From the NCBI GenBank assembly GCA_003260075.1, contig QLIY01000438.1:1-64000 (forward strand): 64,000 bases of DNA, written 5' to 3'. The stretch comes from Phallusia mammillata (Eukaryota; Chordata; Ascidiacea; Phlebobranchia; Ascidiidae). The position numbers and the translations under genes were made by a program. Positions 25,088 through 37,324 of the stretch are shown one piece after another. The first letter of the stretch is position 1. Each line of letters opens with the position of its first letter. The notes below the pieces were generated by a model. That model had not been told where the DNA came from and made no database searches. It saw only the letters and a list, made by a program, of their open reading frames with translations.

Positions 25088-26309
25088 CATTGTACAATTA
25101 TAGGTTGTTATTTTTTAATAACCTATAACTGCTTTAACCATAAATTTATCATACATCCCTTTCTGAAAGGCATTTCCTAAGTTTGAAAAAAATCAACTTG
25201 TACAACACTAAAAACCTTCAAACTTTTTTCCACTTTGCAGTTAAGCTTACATATGCCTATAGAAGGTGTAGGTGCAATTATCTAACTGTTGCTCATCTTC
25301 CATAGCAGTATTTTATTTTTTGCAATAAGAGTATGGTAGGGTTCGTTTAAAAAGATTGAAAATACTAAAAAACGTTAGTCCCGTTCAAACATATATTGTG
25401 GCAAGAAACCGTTCATTATAACTGCATAATTGTCTAAACTGAATATCAATGTACCCCAACTACAACCCTCTTGACGAATGACGAATCGAATGAATGGCTG
25501 ATGACATCACACGCTTTGAAATTTGCCGGTACGCGTCGCTATGAGTGATGCAATACGAGAAAAAAGAAAAAAGGGACAGTACACAACGGTCTTTTGAACA
25601 TTATTTTTCAAGGTGGGTTTTAAATTAAACCAGTTGATAAACCAAACTATGGCAAGTTTTGTTTAAATTTGAAATATGATCGAAGTACCGGTAGATCACA
25701 TGTTGTAAAATTGTATCGCTGCAACTTAACACTGCCCACTAACGGCTGTTGATTTTTAAATGATATTTTTGTTTTTTGAAACGATACAGATATATCAATG
25801 CTATTTACCTAGTTTAGCTAATGGCTCAACAAACGCGTTTCATTAGACTTGTGATTTCTCGTGAAAATAAGTAAAAACTATTAAAAGGGTCTTCATATCA
25901 CACCTTACTTTTCACGTTTTTATGAACACAGCCTTTTTACAGAAAACACTTTTTTTGTATATATTTACATTTAAAACGTGCAAGAGACTGCAACTTATGT
26001 CGCGTTTTGCACCGACAAACGCAAAATAAAAGCAAACCATTAGGTTTCAAAAACAACAACAACAAAAACGGAACATTGCAATGAAAGGAATCATAAAAAG
26101 AAGAAAACAAGTGCAAAGAAAATTTTACAGAATGAAACGAGAAGCAAAGTTGTAACTGACTTAAAAAGATAAATGTAACTGCATGGGCGTATTTCGTTTG
26201 ATACCAGAAGTCCGAGTTTCTTACGCTGAAAATTCGTCACAAACGTTTTGAGAGGAAATAACAATCTGCGCATTTCGAATCGGTAAACACTTTATGATTT
26301 GGATTGAAA

Positions 26310-26371
26310 TCAACCTCGACCTTCTATTGGACCTTCAAATATACCGGAATCCACAATGTCCGGGGCACGCT
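26310..26371 (-). CDS. CCP gene 3 last exon: short acidic tail
   Basis: Phase-matched exon encoding ERAPDIVDSGIFEGPIEGRG and TGA (26312-26310). No hydrophobic anchor. Confidence 0.65.
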
Positions 26372-29300
26372 CTGCAAATATATAACATGCGACAAATAAC
26401 AATCTCTGTTGTTTTCAGTGTATATATTTGTATGTATGTTTTCAGTGTATAAGACCCAACTGTAGATTTGCTTTAAAATTTAGAGAGCAAAATTTACTTT
26501 TGGGCGAAAATAATAAAAAGTATCCAGAAGTATACAAAAGAAAAAGGTGTGAGCACCTCTGGCTTGCGAGTTTAAATATTCGCAGCTAATAGCCTATTAT
26601 GACTGTGCCTGCATTTTTTAAAAACGACTTTTTTTTAATTTAATTGTTCACACTCATATGTTGGCGTGTAGGCTACAAACCTTTGCACTCTGGGAAATTT
26701 CCTTGCCACGTGCCGGGTGCAACGCAGCGAAGTTCTCTTGGTCCCATAAGCTGGAAGCCAAAGTCGCATCTGAAGGTAACTACCAGCTCAGTGACCGTGT
26801 CGCTTACCACTAGATGGCTCTGATGAGCTACTCGGGGAATTTCAGGGCATTTTAGTTCTTCTGCAAAAAAAGTACGCTTTAGATCAGCGTAACCTTACGT
26901 GTTAAAAGTGTCAGTGACTTTAAACTTTAAATTGACGTCTATTTGACAGCGCGCAGATGTGAAAAAAAACATTATTCATAAAAATCGCCTGGTAACACAA
27001 ACCTTAACCTATTCAGTGGAATTATTTCACATTCGAAAAATAAAAATAAGGTTTTTATTGCGCTCTACAAGAATGCTAATTGGTAAAAATGCAAATTTAT
27101 GGAAACTTGTAAGTTGTCGAACATTTAGGGCTTTTAAAAGCCATCGGTGTTCGCAATAACAGGATGCGCTTAAAACAATACATGTTTAACCGGGTGGAAA
27201 AGTTCAGCTACGTTGCAATATTTGATGTTCGCTGACCACAAAGAATTTGTAATTCGATCACAATCTGTAATGCGTACAAGCGGGGGCCTTAGATGTCAAA
27301 CAAATTAACAGTACTTGAAATAATCTGTTTCATGTGGTTTACAATTTCTCAACAAGTCGACGACTGAGAGTTTGGATTTTAATATTGTGTGTGAGACGAA
27401 TCGGAATAAACGCTCCGAATTGAAATGTGGCAGAAACATAAAAAGAAAAAGGAAGACTAATATTTAGGACGGAAATTCAACGTTTGTAAGAAAGATTTTG
27501 GCTGACATGCAAGGTTGGCACTTTAATGGACTTTCAGTTATTGCACTGTAGGCACATTTGAAAATTTTTGTATACATCCTGATTTTGATTACAAAACATA
27601 TGCATGGATAATTAACTGTTCGTGACGAAAATGAGCAAGTAACCAGCGACATTTTTGCAACATATTTTGCTGAAAAAAATCTTAAACCTTCTCCCACGCG
27701 GACGAGACGCTCTGTAAATCCACGGAAAACAACAACCGTTTCATGCTACAATCGGACGACATTAAGCCGTTGCCCGTGAACAACACAATAGGCTAATCCT
27801 GTCGAAATTACCGGGAAGCCCCACTTACGAGAGAGAGGCATCCGATTATAAGCAGTAAACAATGCGTGCGAAGACAATGGGCGCAAATTTTAGCCAAATC
27901 GCGATAGGATTAAAATTACGCTCGAACTTGCGTGTTTAAAACTGGCCAAGGTGGTCAGACCACTGCATTGAAGGTCAGTTTGTCGGTAAGATACCAACGA
28001 AGACAAAAATGTTGAAATGATGGACATCAGCATTAATAAATTTTAAGTTGTAATAAATGACTGCAAGCGTTTCAAGAACCGATGGTGCAATTTAGGCTAA
28101 ATATATCTATATTCTTTTACCTGAAACTGACTGTTTCAGTTTTAACCAAGGATTTTATTGTCCATTGGTTTTACAGAAATATAGTCGCAAAAGAAAGTTA
28201 GTGATTGTCAGTTCATTCTCTGCTGTTTGTGGTTTGGATCCATTACTTTAATTGTTGTTTTACCCTTAAGCATTGGACACGATGTTTTCCGACTTAATAG
28301 TGAAAAACTGGCACCAAAATTACGACTTTTTTGATATAATTAGCAATAAAAACACACATTGATATTATATCTAAGAACGTTTACCTTTGCATGTGGGAAC
28401 TGCGCCCGACCATCGCCCCGTCTTGTCGCACGTGATCCAACGGGAACCAATCAGAGCGAAGCCCGCGTCGCAGAGAAACCGAGCGCCCGTAATATCATCG
28501 CTCTGCGTCGTAATAACTTGTCCGTTGGTTGGAGCAGTTAGCTCCGGACACTCATCGACGGCGGCTGTAAAAAGCATTAATTTAATGAGAATTAGACTCG
28601 TGCATAAATTTCACTGCTGCTTCCCACTTTCAAACAATTTATCAACAAACTCGTACAAAGTAGGAAAATACCGGTAGCCAATACAAAAACCCGTATGTTT
28701 TGAGGGCCGATTTCGCCAATAAACAGAACAAAAACACACAAAAAATCTTTTTAAGGATTCATAAGTAAAAATGACAAGGTGTAAAGATTCACATTTAGGC
28801 CTACATACCATTAATATAGCTACAACTCAACGATACGTACGTACATCACAGTCGCCAATCCCAACAAGTGTTGTACAGATATTGTTGGTAATAAAATGCT
28901 CAATCTTACTGCACTAAATGTCCATAGTTCTTGCGTTAAATTGTGCAGGCAAACACTATTTAGCAAAATATATATTCTCAGCATTTTGTACTCTCACCTT
29001 GACATGTTGGCAGACCATGTGACCATTGCCCGTCCCGGCACATCATTAACTCTTGTCCTATTAGAGCAAATCCATCGTCACATAAAAATCGTGCAAAAGT
29101 ACTCGGAAATCGTCCGAAGTGGATTGGAAACGAAATGCGGCCGTTTTTCAAGTTGGCAGGAATCTCGCATACAGCTACAAATATAAAACAACTCAAGTAA
29201 ACAAAATAATCAAAAACAGCACTTGTAATCGAGCAAGCACCCTTAATTTTTAAGTTTACAGGCTATGGATGAACTGTATTGTAGAAACCTATTTTTAAGT

Positions 29301-32300
29301 TGACATTTTTGAACTGTTTTTAGCCAAAACCATGGGCAATTACTATCCATAGTTCCGAATCACAACACAGGTTACATATCCAATAACAGTGTATATTTAG
29401 CCGATAAAGGTATACCACAGTAGCTGATAACAGTGTATAGTCATCGATGCTTTTTACCAAACTCTCATAAAACGTTTTTAAAGAAACCGGTACAAACACG
29501 CTTCTATCCTGTCAATCTTACGTTCGCAGGTTGGCGGATTTGAACTCCATTGGCCAGAGGTCATGCATAGAAGTGAACTTTGACCCGTTAATTTATAACC
29601 TCTTATGCATGAAACCTGAACAACTGTTGATTGTGGAGCCGGCCTTGGTATCGGATTTTCAAACTGTCCGTTAATTGGAGCTTGGATTGGAGGACAGAAA
29701 ACTCGCTCTAGAAAATAAACAAACAACCTAAACTTTCGTCAAACAATTGCTTTAAAACCTACGGGCCTAAGTGTTTCAAATGAGCAATATCCGTATCTTT
29801 AACAAAAAACAAAACAAACTAAAATCGCTGTATTTTGTAAATCGCACAACACACAAGTTTGTTGCTGAAAGAACAATTCCTGTAATGTTTAATAAAATTT
29901 AATAAAATTCCATTTGAATAAGTAAATTCTATCGAAACACCAAGGCTTTCTCGCTTACCCACACATCTTGGTTTTCTTCCCATCCAATTTCCATTGACAC
30001 AAAGTGAGATCGGATCTCCAATCAGTGTGAAACCTCTGCGACAAATAAACAGCAGAGCGGAGAGATGCTCGTTTTGAGGTACCGAGTTGGCCCAGTAAGT
30101 GAAACCATTAGAAATGCGATTTAACCGCGGACAGGACGGAATTTCTGCGGAAAAGAAATCGGTTTTAAAACTATCATTATTAGACCCTGGAGTCAAAAAG
30201 TAACCAGGTTATTTCTAATATAACTTAGATTTTCTTTTTGTGGTAATGATATAATTAGCGATGCCATACATAGGCTGTTGCTGCCGGCATAATATCAAAT
30301 TTATAGAGATCCTCTGGAAATTGTATTTTACACCGACGTTTCGACGTCCAATACAGGCCTACAGGTCGCCTTCATTAGGGTGAATAACACTGAATGCGTG
30401 TATAGTACCTTGCACGATTCACAAAGGGAAAACTGAATTAAACGGAACTGCCGTAGCGGTGCCATACAACACCACGGTGAAAAGCATTCTAAGTATTTTT
30501 CACAAATTAGTGAAATTGCGCCACCTACTGTCGCAAACTGGAAACTGGCTCGTCCACTTTCCTTTCGGCCCGCACGTGACCGAGGGACTTCCCCGGAGCC
30601 TGTACCCGTCTCTGCACCCGAAGCGAATTCGTGAAAGTGGCAACGGGGGCTCGATGTCACCCATGACAGTGTATTTGCCGTGATGCGGGTGTGAAGGGAC
30701 GTGACATGGGCGGTAACCTGTCATAAAATTCCAAATCTTAAAGGTAAAGTGTTGCACATAAAATCAAATGTATGGGGGGGGGGGTGCGGGTGTGAAGGGG
30801 CGTAACATGGGCGGTAACCTGTCATGAAATTCCAAATCTTAAAGGTAAAGTGTTGCACATAAAATCAAATGTATGATAATGCGTATTGAACACACAAGAA
30901 ACAGTAGATTTTGTCCAAGTATAATTCCAGACTCTTACCAGGACAACCTTCCAAAGTCTTATTGTTTTTCGACTTCTTAAGAGGAGTTGAGGAGATTAAA
31001 GCTCCAATTGGCACTTCTTCAATAATTTGACAAGGAACCTCAACTGCAAAAATGTCATATTTTATCCTATTGCTTTAAAGCTTAAACTGCTTAAAAGCAC
31101 ACTACCAGCTTTCAACAAAAAATATTTTACCTAAATCGTAATAGGTCGTTTTAAGTTGGGACGCCTAAATGCAGACAATTTATACGCTATTCTTAACATT
31201 AACAAATCGGTTAGTTTAAATTATGTCATTTACAAGCAATTAGTAGGATTTTCCCTGCTGTTCGCATCTCATTTTTATTTTCGCTTTTATAATATTGTGT
31301 TAGACAAACGCAATGTAAGATAAGTTTCATACTAAGCGTATAGTAATCAAAGGTCAAAACGGTTTTTGCACACAACCGGCTATGTAACTGAATGGCATTT
31401 AGACCGAAAAAGCACCATGTTATGGTAAAAACACCAGTCAAACAAACCAACTAACCACCAGCGTTGGAAAACGTAAACGTCATATCACTAATACGTGAAT
31501 TGCGGCCGCAAAATTACGTCACGGTAGTAATCCTGGTAAATATGTAATCCGCTGCATAAGGACAAGCCTTGTAACGCAGGGCAATATGAAACCCGTTGTA
31601 ATTAGATTATTTGGATTACAGCAGGATTTTGTGCCACACCAACGGCTAGTTTGTCATGGCCACGCGCGGCAGCAAAGGGTGTGGCAAAGCGTTTACACAC
31701 AGACATTGGCAATGCGTTGAATTACAGAGATTAAAAATAGGAATGAGCGCATTGCAGTGGGAATTGTAACGCAGGGCAAACCTTTAATTAAAAATAGGCT
31801 GTCATTGTAGCGGCACCAAATTAGGCAAAAAAATGACCGCGGCATAGCAGCGACATGAATTACGTTTCTGCTTCTGTATTTAGTTCTGCTGTAATGGTCA
31901 GCTATTTTTAATTTTTTAATATTCGTACGATACATTTTAAATCTGTTTTATGGATATCAACAGATGTTGCCAATTGACACATGAAAATTTAGTGAAGTAA
32001 TTGTGCGGTAAATTTTAATGAAAAATCCATCGCGTATTTGACATAAAGTACAGAATCACATATTTGACAAACTCCCCAGTGTAATCACCGGCCCGTATAG
32101 GTTAAAATAGACCTACTATACGTCCTCTTGTTGAAGGTTCTCGGCTGAAGACGCTAAAATATTCACAACTAGTTCTTTTTTTAACACTTTTACCTTAGTT
32201 AATCCATTATTAAGCATAACAAAACAAAAGCATGTTTATTGTTTGTTAAAATCAACAGAAAACTAAAAAATTGAACCGTATTTATTAAATAAGGAAATTC

Positions 32301-35300
32301 GTCCAAAACTTTTTTAAGTTGCAGTAAGAAACTTTAATGAAAATGCGTCGTCTTTTTGTCATTAACATACGGTGGGCCTAGCTTAAAACTTTGAGGAACC
32401 CCGGAAGTCTTTTTATTGCAGATACATTTCGAATATGCAGTGGTACTTACGGACACAAAATGAGTTTTGGGTCCCCCAGTTACCATCGTCTTGGCAAAAA
32501 ATTTCTGGGGGGGGGGTATTTCACATAAAGTACAGAATACCATATTTGACAAACTCCCCAGAGTAATCACCGGCCCGTATAGGTTAAAATAGACCTACTA
32601 TACGTCCTCTTGTTGAAGGTTCTCGGCTGAAGACGCTAAAATATTCACAACTAGTTCTTTTTTTAGCACTTTTAACTTAGTTTATCCATTATTAAGCATA
32701 ACAAAACAAAAGCATGTTTATTATTTGTTTGTTAAAATCAACAGAAAATTAAAAAAACTGAACCCTCTTCATTAAATATGGAAATTTGTCCAAAACTTTT
32801 TTAAGTTGCAGTAAGAAACTTTAACGAAAATGCGTCCTCTTTTTGTCATTAACATACGGTGGGCCTATAGCTTAAAAACTTTGCGGAACCCCGGAAGCCC
32901 TTTTATTGTAGATACATTTGGGATATGCAGTGGTACTTACGGGGGGGGGGTTGTATCCAGGATTGCAAATTAGACGCAGGGTGTCGCCCTTTGCCACGAG
33001 ACGTCCGTAAGGAGGGTTCGGTGCCCACGGGCAGAGCACTTGACAAAAACACAACGATTAGTGGCTGGACCTAATCTCAAGGTGACAAAGCTGAAACAAA
33101 GGAGCCTTAAGTTTAGGAAACGGGAGAATCTACTTGGCGGAAATAAGATCTTCCTTTTCCCGCAGATTTACAGCTAACACCTGCGTGTGGTGTTTTTTGT
33201 CCAAAAAGGCGGAACTGTCGCACCGCAAACGCTGTATGATGTGGTTAAAATTTGGTGGCGAGGTCTACTGTAAGCCTCTGCGGGCAATGACATCTTGAAT
33301 TGGATAATTTCAAGAACAAAACATCAAACAAAACTTATTTCAATGCTGTAATGCATTATTACATGGTCCGACCATATCGTACTTACTAGACAAATTTTGC
33401 TGAGTCAGCAAAAATAAGTTTTACAAATACACAACTGCATAAAATAGTTTGTAACTTTGGCCTTCAAGCAAGCGTGGTTTCATGGCGGGGGGGGGGCAAT
33501 TTCAATGCTGTAATGCATTACGTGGTCAAACCACACCACACTAGACGAATTTTGCTGAGTCAGCAAAAATAAAAGAAATTAAGTGGAGTTCAGAATTCTT
33601 ATACATGCACAACTGCTGCGGAGGCTATCAATAATTTTTAACTATACCCTTTAAGCAACATTAGAAACAAAACCGTGTTTTCATGCCAATTTTTAGTCGT
33701 ATAGTAAAATGACAGAATGGACATATAGCCATAGTTGGATGTTTCCCAAATAAGACTGCTCAAAATACGTCTTTATGTATTTAGAACATGATTTAACTGC
33801 TGGTTCGTACTTGTACATGTTGGTGGGGCAGATGACCAGCTGTTGTCCGAATCACAATGGGTTAACTTGCTTTCGGGCGGGTCCAACCGAAATCCCCGGT
33901 TGCATGAGAACGGGGGGGGGGTCGTAGTTTAAAATGACAGAATGGACATAGTTTTCTGTATGACTGCGAAAAATACGTCTTTATGTATTTACATAGACCA
34001 ATATTTAACAGCTGATTCGTACTTGTACATGTTGGTGGGACAGATGACCAGCTGTTGTCCGAACCACAATGGGCCAACTTGCTTTCGGGCGGGTCCAACC
34101 GAAATCCCCGGTTGCATGAGAACACCGCCCTCACCACAGACGACTCTCCACGTACTGTATTCGTTCGATACACATTTACGGAACCGTTTCCCGGCGCGGT
34201 CGGATGAGGGCAAGATAGTTTTTCTGAGATGGAAATACGAATATATACTTGATAAACTCGTAATGTGCACTTTTGACAAACACTGGCCGTTTAGTATTAC
34301 ATTACATGAAAAGTACTACCTGAAAAAGTAAATAATATGATTAAATTAAATTTGCTTCACAACAAAACTTACCAATACAAGTTGGCATGGCCACTGGTTG
34401 AAACTTGCCTTCTTGACAATACTTATAAAATATCGCCGAATCCAGCACGTACCCGTCGTCACACTCCAGTGCGTACAGCGGTGCTTGGTCAATCACAGGG
34501 CCGGGTTTGGCCACAGCTGATTTCGCCAGGGGGGGGGGGCAATGTGCACTTTTGACAAACACTGGCCTTTTAGTACTACATTACATGAAAAGTACTACAT
34601 GAAAAAGTAAATAATATGATTAAATTAAATTTGCTTCACAACAGAACTTACCAATACAAGTTGGCATGGCCACTGGTTGAAACTTGCCTTCTTGACAATA
34701 CTTATAAAATATCGCCGAATCCAGCACGTACCCGTCGTCACACTCCAGTGCGTACAGCGGTGCTTGGTCAATCACAGGGCCGGGTTTGGCCACAGCTGAT
34801 TTCGCCAGACCTGCCAAACCCTTAATAGTTTCCAAAGTTGTTCGGAGTTCTCGGACAAGACTTATTCGGCCACTGACTGTGGCAAGGTCACTAGCGCTTT
34901 GCGACATTGCAATTAGCATTGCGTGTAGTTTATCGGTGTCGTAGTCAAAGCTTTTTCGCATCAACTCAGCGTTTGTTAGTTGGCGCATCTTGCCGTGAGT
35001 TGGGTGTTCTATTGCTGGGCATTTCCTCGTGTCTACAAATAAATACCATGGTTTAAACCGACTTAAAGCTGGTCACCCCAAAAAAAGTTGAAATTTTATA
35101 ACAGCAATATTTGGTCTTTCCAATTTGAGCAAGTTGCAACGGTAAACAACTTTATCCGAGCCTTTATTGTTAACTTAATCATGCCATCAAATAGTTTTCA
35201 TTCTATTTATACTTGGATAAGGGGCTGCATTTACGCGATGAACTTGTAGGTGAACTACACTTTGAAAGGTATTGGCATCCCTATATGGCAACAATACTGA

Positions 35301-37324
35301 TCATAGAATAGATAGCAAAACAAACTTTATCGAAAATTAACAACTGATTGCTTATACAACTTACCAACACAAATCGGTTTTCCATACATCACGATGCCGT
35401 CTACGCAGAGAGCAACACATTGTCCTTTAAGAGTGTAACCATCGTTACAGAGAAATCTCAGCATGGCCGTATTTTTAGCGAATACGCCGGATGAGAGGAT
35501 CTCTAATCGTCCGTTTTCGGGTGGAACAACGTTAGAGCAGGACCACCGTGGTATGGCTGTTGTTAGAAAGTCAAACAAGAATTTTATCGATGTCGACACA
35601 AACTGATGAGATGTAGGCGAAGAAATGTGCAAAAATGGCAGCATTTAAATACTACACAGCACCTAGGTCAATCTACTCTATAGGTTAGTGGCTCCCTTTT
35701 GTATAGTTGTTGCATACCCCCTAAAAGTATTCAAGTCTATGGACAATTTACCCCATTGAGAAGCTTTGCATTTATGACCCTTTAGATCCAGAACCATCTC
35801 ACGGGCCCATTGGAGGTCCGCGAACCTCAGGTTGTTAACCGCTGATTTAGGTTAACCAATGGACCACAATATGTGAATCAAAATTGGTGGCTACCTTAAA
35901 TAACAGGTAGTTTATCTTTTTTTCGCATTTACTTCGAATGAATAGAGTATTTTCCGATTCTTTTGAAAGCTTTAGCACTTGATCACGCTTTACCCACAAG
36001 CTTGTAATCAATATGGACAATAAAAAATAACATCGATAGTAATCTGAAAATTAATTTCGTCATCACACCGTGACGAAATAGACCATTAAACTACAAGCTA
36101 AGCTTCGTGGCCTTACTATAGCCGAAAGTTCATTTTAAGGCGCATTTGGTCGTCTATCTTGGAAGGTCAAATCAAGGACATGAACTTTACTTTGTGTCAA
36201 ATAGCGTTGATTTCGCGTGACCTCTTGACTTGGCATTACTGCAAATCTACCGTAAATAAACAGGACTCTGCATCCAGCGAATTTTAAACATTTTTTCGTT
36301 GCGTTTTAAATGTTTCACATGCAAAACAGCCAATACTGCCAAAGTTGCAAGTCGGTCCGTGCTTTTCGAGTCAGGTTTCGGGCTTGAGTTTATAACGGAC
36401 ATGATTCGGGCCTGACTTCACACAAGGTGTAATTTTTGCTGATGTTTCATTAACTTTTGGGCTTGATTTGTCTGTTTTTTCAGAGTCGTGTCGGTTTTCG
36501 TTCATGTACTTTCGAGTTCGGGCCCCAATTTCAGACCCACTTTGCAAAAACAGTAACGAAAAGTAATTTAAAGAAAAATTATCGCGATGCAATAATGTTC
36601 ACAACACAACGTGACTTTAGGTCAATTGAGTGTCTCGAAAATATGACTACTTGTTTGCCTAAGGTAAATAAGTTTTCGGGTTCTTCAGGAAAGCTTAGAC
36701 AGAGTCGCATTTGCCTCCTATGGCAGCTGTAACCTAATATGTTAGTTTCTCGTTAGATAAAAACAAACTTTCAAGCGGGCCCGAAGTTAAGGTCCAAACC
36801 AGGTCCGAACCCAAAAGTACAAGCCCGAAACCCGACCCGAACCCATTTATACAAATAAAGCCCGAATTTAGACCACAAGTTGGTGAAGATGCAGCATAAG
36901 GCCAAGTGTGAAGTCGAGGCCGAATCAATTCCTGTTTAATGGAAATTTAAGGCCGAATCCGGACCGAACCCTCATCCAACGGCCTCAAATTTAAACTCTG
37001 GTCAAAACACTTAGGACTGAAACGTAAAACAAAACAAAAAATATTTTAGGCGTCCAGAGTATCCTAAAAAATGCGACTTAAAAAATAATTTAGGTGTCAA
37101 CGAATGTCAATGATTTCACAATACAGTTTGCAAGATATACACACGTCATTTTTATATCAAGCTCTTCGCATTATCTACAAAGCTGGATTTTACTTCAAGC
37201 TGATTTTCCAATACCGGACTAGCTTACCTTTTAAAGTCATTTGGCGACAAACATGCAAAAAAATCTCACCTGATCCATTGTTGACAAGCAGAAAAACCGA
37301 TAACAAAGCGACAATCAGTTTCAT
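26310..37324 (-). CDS. Secreted multi-CCP (sushi) protein, gene 3
   Basis: CCP modules mediate protein binding in complement regulators and adhesion proteins; the partner here is unknown. Minus-strand exons: 37270-37324 (signal peptide MKLIVALLSVFLLVNN), 35365-35556, 34652-35032, 34023-34223, 32951-33038 plus 32451-32506, 30939-31043, 30529-30717, 29959-30144, 29522-29707, 28998-29174, 28385-28564, 26681-26860 and 26310-26371. Exons are almost all about 180-200 nt with phase-1 borders, one CCP each, with Cys-x-Pro starts and GxW-x-PxC ends. Ten CCPs, one CCP-like stub and an 18-20 residue tail were read. No membrane segment was found, so the product is probably secreted. Exact orthology was not recognised. 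Confidence 0.82.
26681..26860 (-). CDS. CCP gene 3 exon 12: CCP10
   Basis: Encodes ELKCPEIPRVAHQSHLVV, FRCDFGFQLMGPRELRC and WQGNFPECK. It has no ATG in frame and so no ATG-initiated ORF; it was found by reading the reverse strand directly. Confidence 0.83.
28385..28564 (-). CDS. CCP gene 3 exon 11: CCP9
   Basis: Encodes DECPELTAPTNGQVITT, RFLCDAGFALIGSRWITC and WSGAVPTCK. Close in sequence to CCP8 (CDxGFALIG), suggesting an old module duplication. Confidence 0.87.
28998..29174 (-). CDS. CCP gene 3 exon 10: CCP8
   Basis: Encodes AVCEIPANLKNGRISFP, RFLCDDGFALIGQELMMC and WSHGLPTCQ. Confidence 0.87.
29522..29707 (-). CDS. CCP gene 3 exon 9: CCP7
   Basis: Encodes RVFCPPIQAPINGQFENP, VSCIRGYKLTGQSSLLC and WSSNPPTCE. 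Confidence 0.87.
29959..30144 (-). CDS. CCP gene 3 exon 8: CCP6
   Basis: Encodes IPSCPRLNRISNGFTYW, LFICRRGFTLIGDPISLC and WMGRKPRCV. Confidence 0.86.
30321..30412 (-). ncRNA. Degenerate hammerhead-like motif, same repeat family
   Basis: On the minus strand, CTAATGA, a longer GGCG...CGTC hairpin and GAAACGTCGG follow a block similar to the one at 50710. The core G to A change would probably inactivate it. It lies beside the CCP5 exon. Confidence 0.4.
30529..30717 (-). CDS. CCP gene 3 exon 7: CCP5
   Basis: Encodes YRPCHVPSHPHHGKYTVMGD, IRFGCRDGYRLRGSPSVTCG and WTSQFPVCD; donor GTAGGT. Confidence 0.83.
30774..30784. other. G11 joint of a direct duplication
   Basis: 30683-30773 is repeated at 30785-30874; the repeat includes the first bases of the CCP5 exon. 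Confidence 0.8.
30939..31043 (-). CDS. CCP gene 3 exon 6: short CCP-like stub
   Basis: A 105-nt phase-1 exon encoding EVPCQIIEEVPIGALISS, then a lysine-rich stretch and LEGCP. It resembles the start of a CCP without its second half; may be a decayed module or a linker. Confidence 0.65.
32451..32506 (-). CDS. CCP gene 3 exon 5, second half: CCP4 C-terminal part
   Basis: Encodes EIFCQDDGNWGTQNSFCV and ends at GTAAG. It starts right after the G10 tract 32507-32516. Directly joined to the first half it is in frame, but several residues normally present before Cys3 may be lost in the gap. Confidence 0.75.
32507..32516. other. G10 joint inside a CCP exon
   Basis: Left edge of the block 32517-32940, which repeats 32036-32450; splits CCP4 of gene 3. 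Confidence 0.82.
32941..32950. other. G10 joint inside a CCP exon
   Basis: Right edge of the repeated block; the N-terminal half of CCP4 resumes immediately after it. Confidence 0.82.
32951..33038 (-). CDS. CCP gene 3 exon 5, first half: CCP4 N-terminal part
   Basis: Encodes LCPWAPNPPYGRLVAKGDTL then RLICNPGY and stops abruptly at the G10 tract 32941-32950. The rest of the module is at 32451-32506. Confidence 0.78.
33487..33496. other. G10 joint of a direct duplication
   Basis: 33340-33486 is repeated at 33497-33690 with indels. Confidence 0.78.
33811..33911 (-). repeat. Truncated second copy of the CCP3 exon
   Basis: Donor-side fragment of the CCP3 exon, cut at the G10 tract 33912-33921. 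Confidence 0.78.
33912..33921. other. G10 joint of a direct duplication
   Basis: 33695-33911 is repeated at 33922-34123, including part of the CCP3 exon. Confidence 0.8.
34023..34223 (-). CDS. CCP gene 3 exon 4: CCP3
   Basis: Encodes KLSCPHPTAPGNGSVNVYR, VFSCNRGFRLDPPESKLAHC and WSSVPPTCT. A truncated copy lies at 33811-33911. Confidence 0.86.
34373..34528 (-). repeat. Truncated second copy of the CCP2 exon
   Basis: Repeats the donor-side part of exon 34652-35032 and stops at the G-tract 34529-34539. Likely an unmerged allele. Confidence 0.8.
34529..34539. other. G11 joint of a direct duplication
   Basis: 34260-34528 is repeated at 34540-34808, including part of the CCP2 exon. Confidence 0.82.
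34652..35032 (-). CDS. CCP gene 3 exon 3: CCP2 with long insertion
   Basis: A 381-nt exon, twice the usual length. The module starts KCPAIEHPTHGKM and ends LECDDGYVLDSAIFYKYC...MPTCI. Between Cys1 and Cys2 lies about 65 extra residues rich in Leu, Ala, Ser and charged residues, probably helical. The 3' part is repeated at 34373-34528. Confidence 0.85.
35365..35556 (-). CDS. CCP gene 3 exon 2: CCP1
   Basis: Encodes WSCSNVVPPENGRLEI, RFLCNDGYTLKGQCVALC and YGKPICV; four CCP cysteines are present, but the usual Trp before the last Cys is replaced by VMYGKP. Confidence 0.85.
35684..35849. mobile_element. Degenerate hAT-type MITE
   Basis: AGTGGCTCCC-like start and GTTAACCGCTG end, flanked by TATAGGTT / TTTAGGTT. 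Ends are weak. Confidence 0.4.
36357..36990. repeat. Dispersed repeat with inverted GGGCYCGAA ends
   Basis: GTTTCGGGCTTGAG near the left end and AAGCCCGAAACCCGACC in the right half are inverted. Related to 9705-10035. Confidence 0.4.
37270..37324 (-). CDS. CCP gene 3 exon 1: signal peptide
   Basis: ATG at 37324-37322 opens MKLIVALLSVFLLVNNGS, a short basic N-region and hydrophobic core. The phase-1 donor GTGAG matches the phase of the CCP exon at 35556. Confidence 0.82.

Larger units (their letters stand above)
23274..26309. other. Spacer between glutamate carrier and CCP gene 3
   Basis: Contains the palindromic array, a hammerhead-like core and one G10 joint. The start exon of the glutamate carrier should lie here but was not identified. 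Confidence 0.55.
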
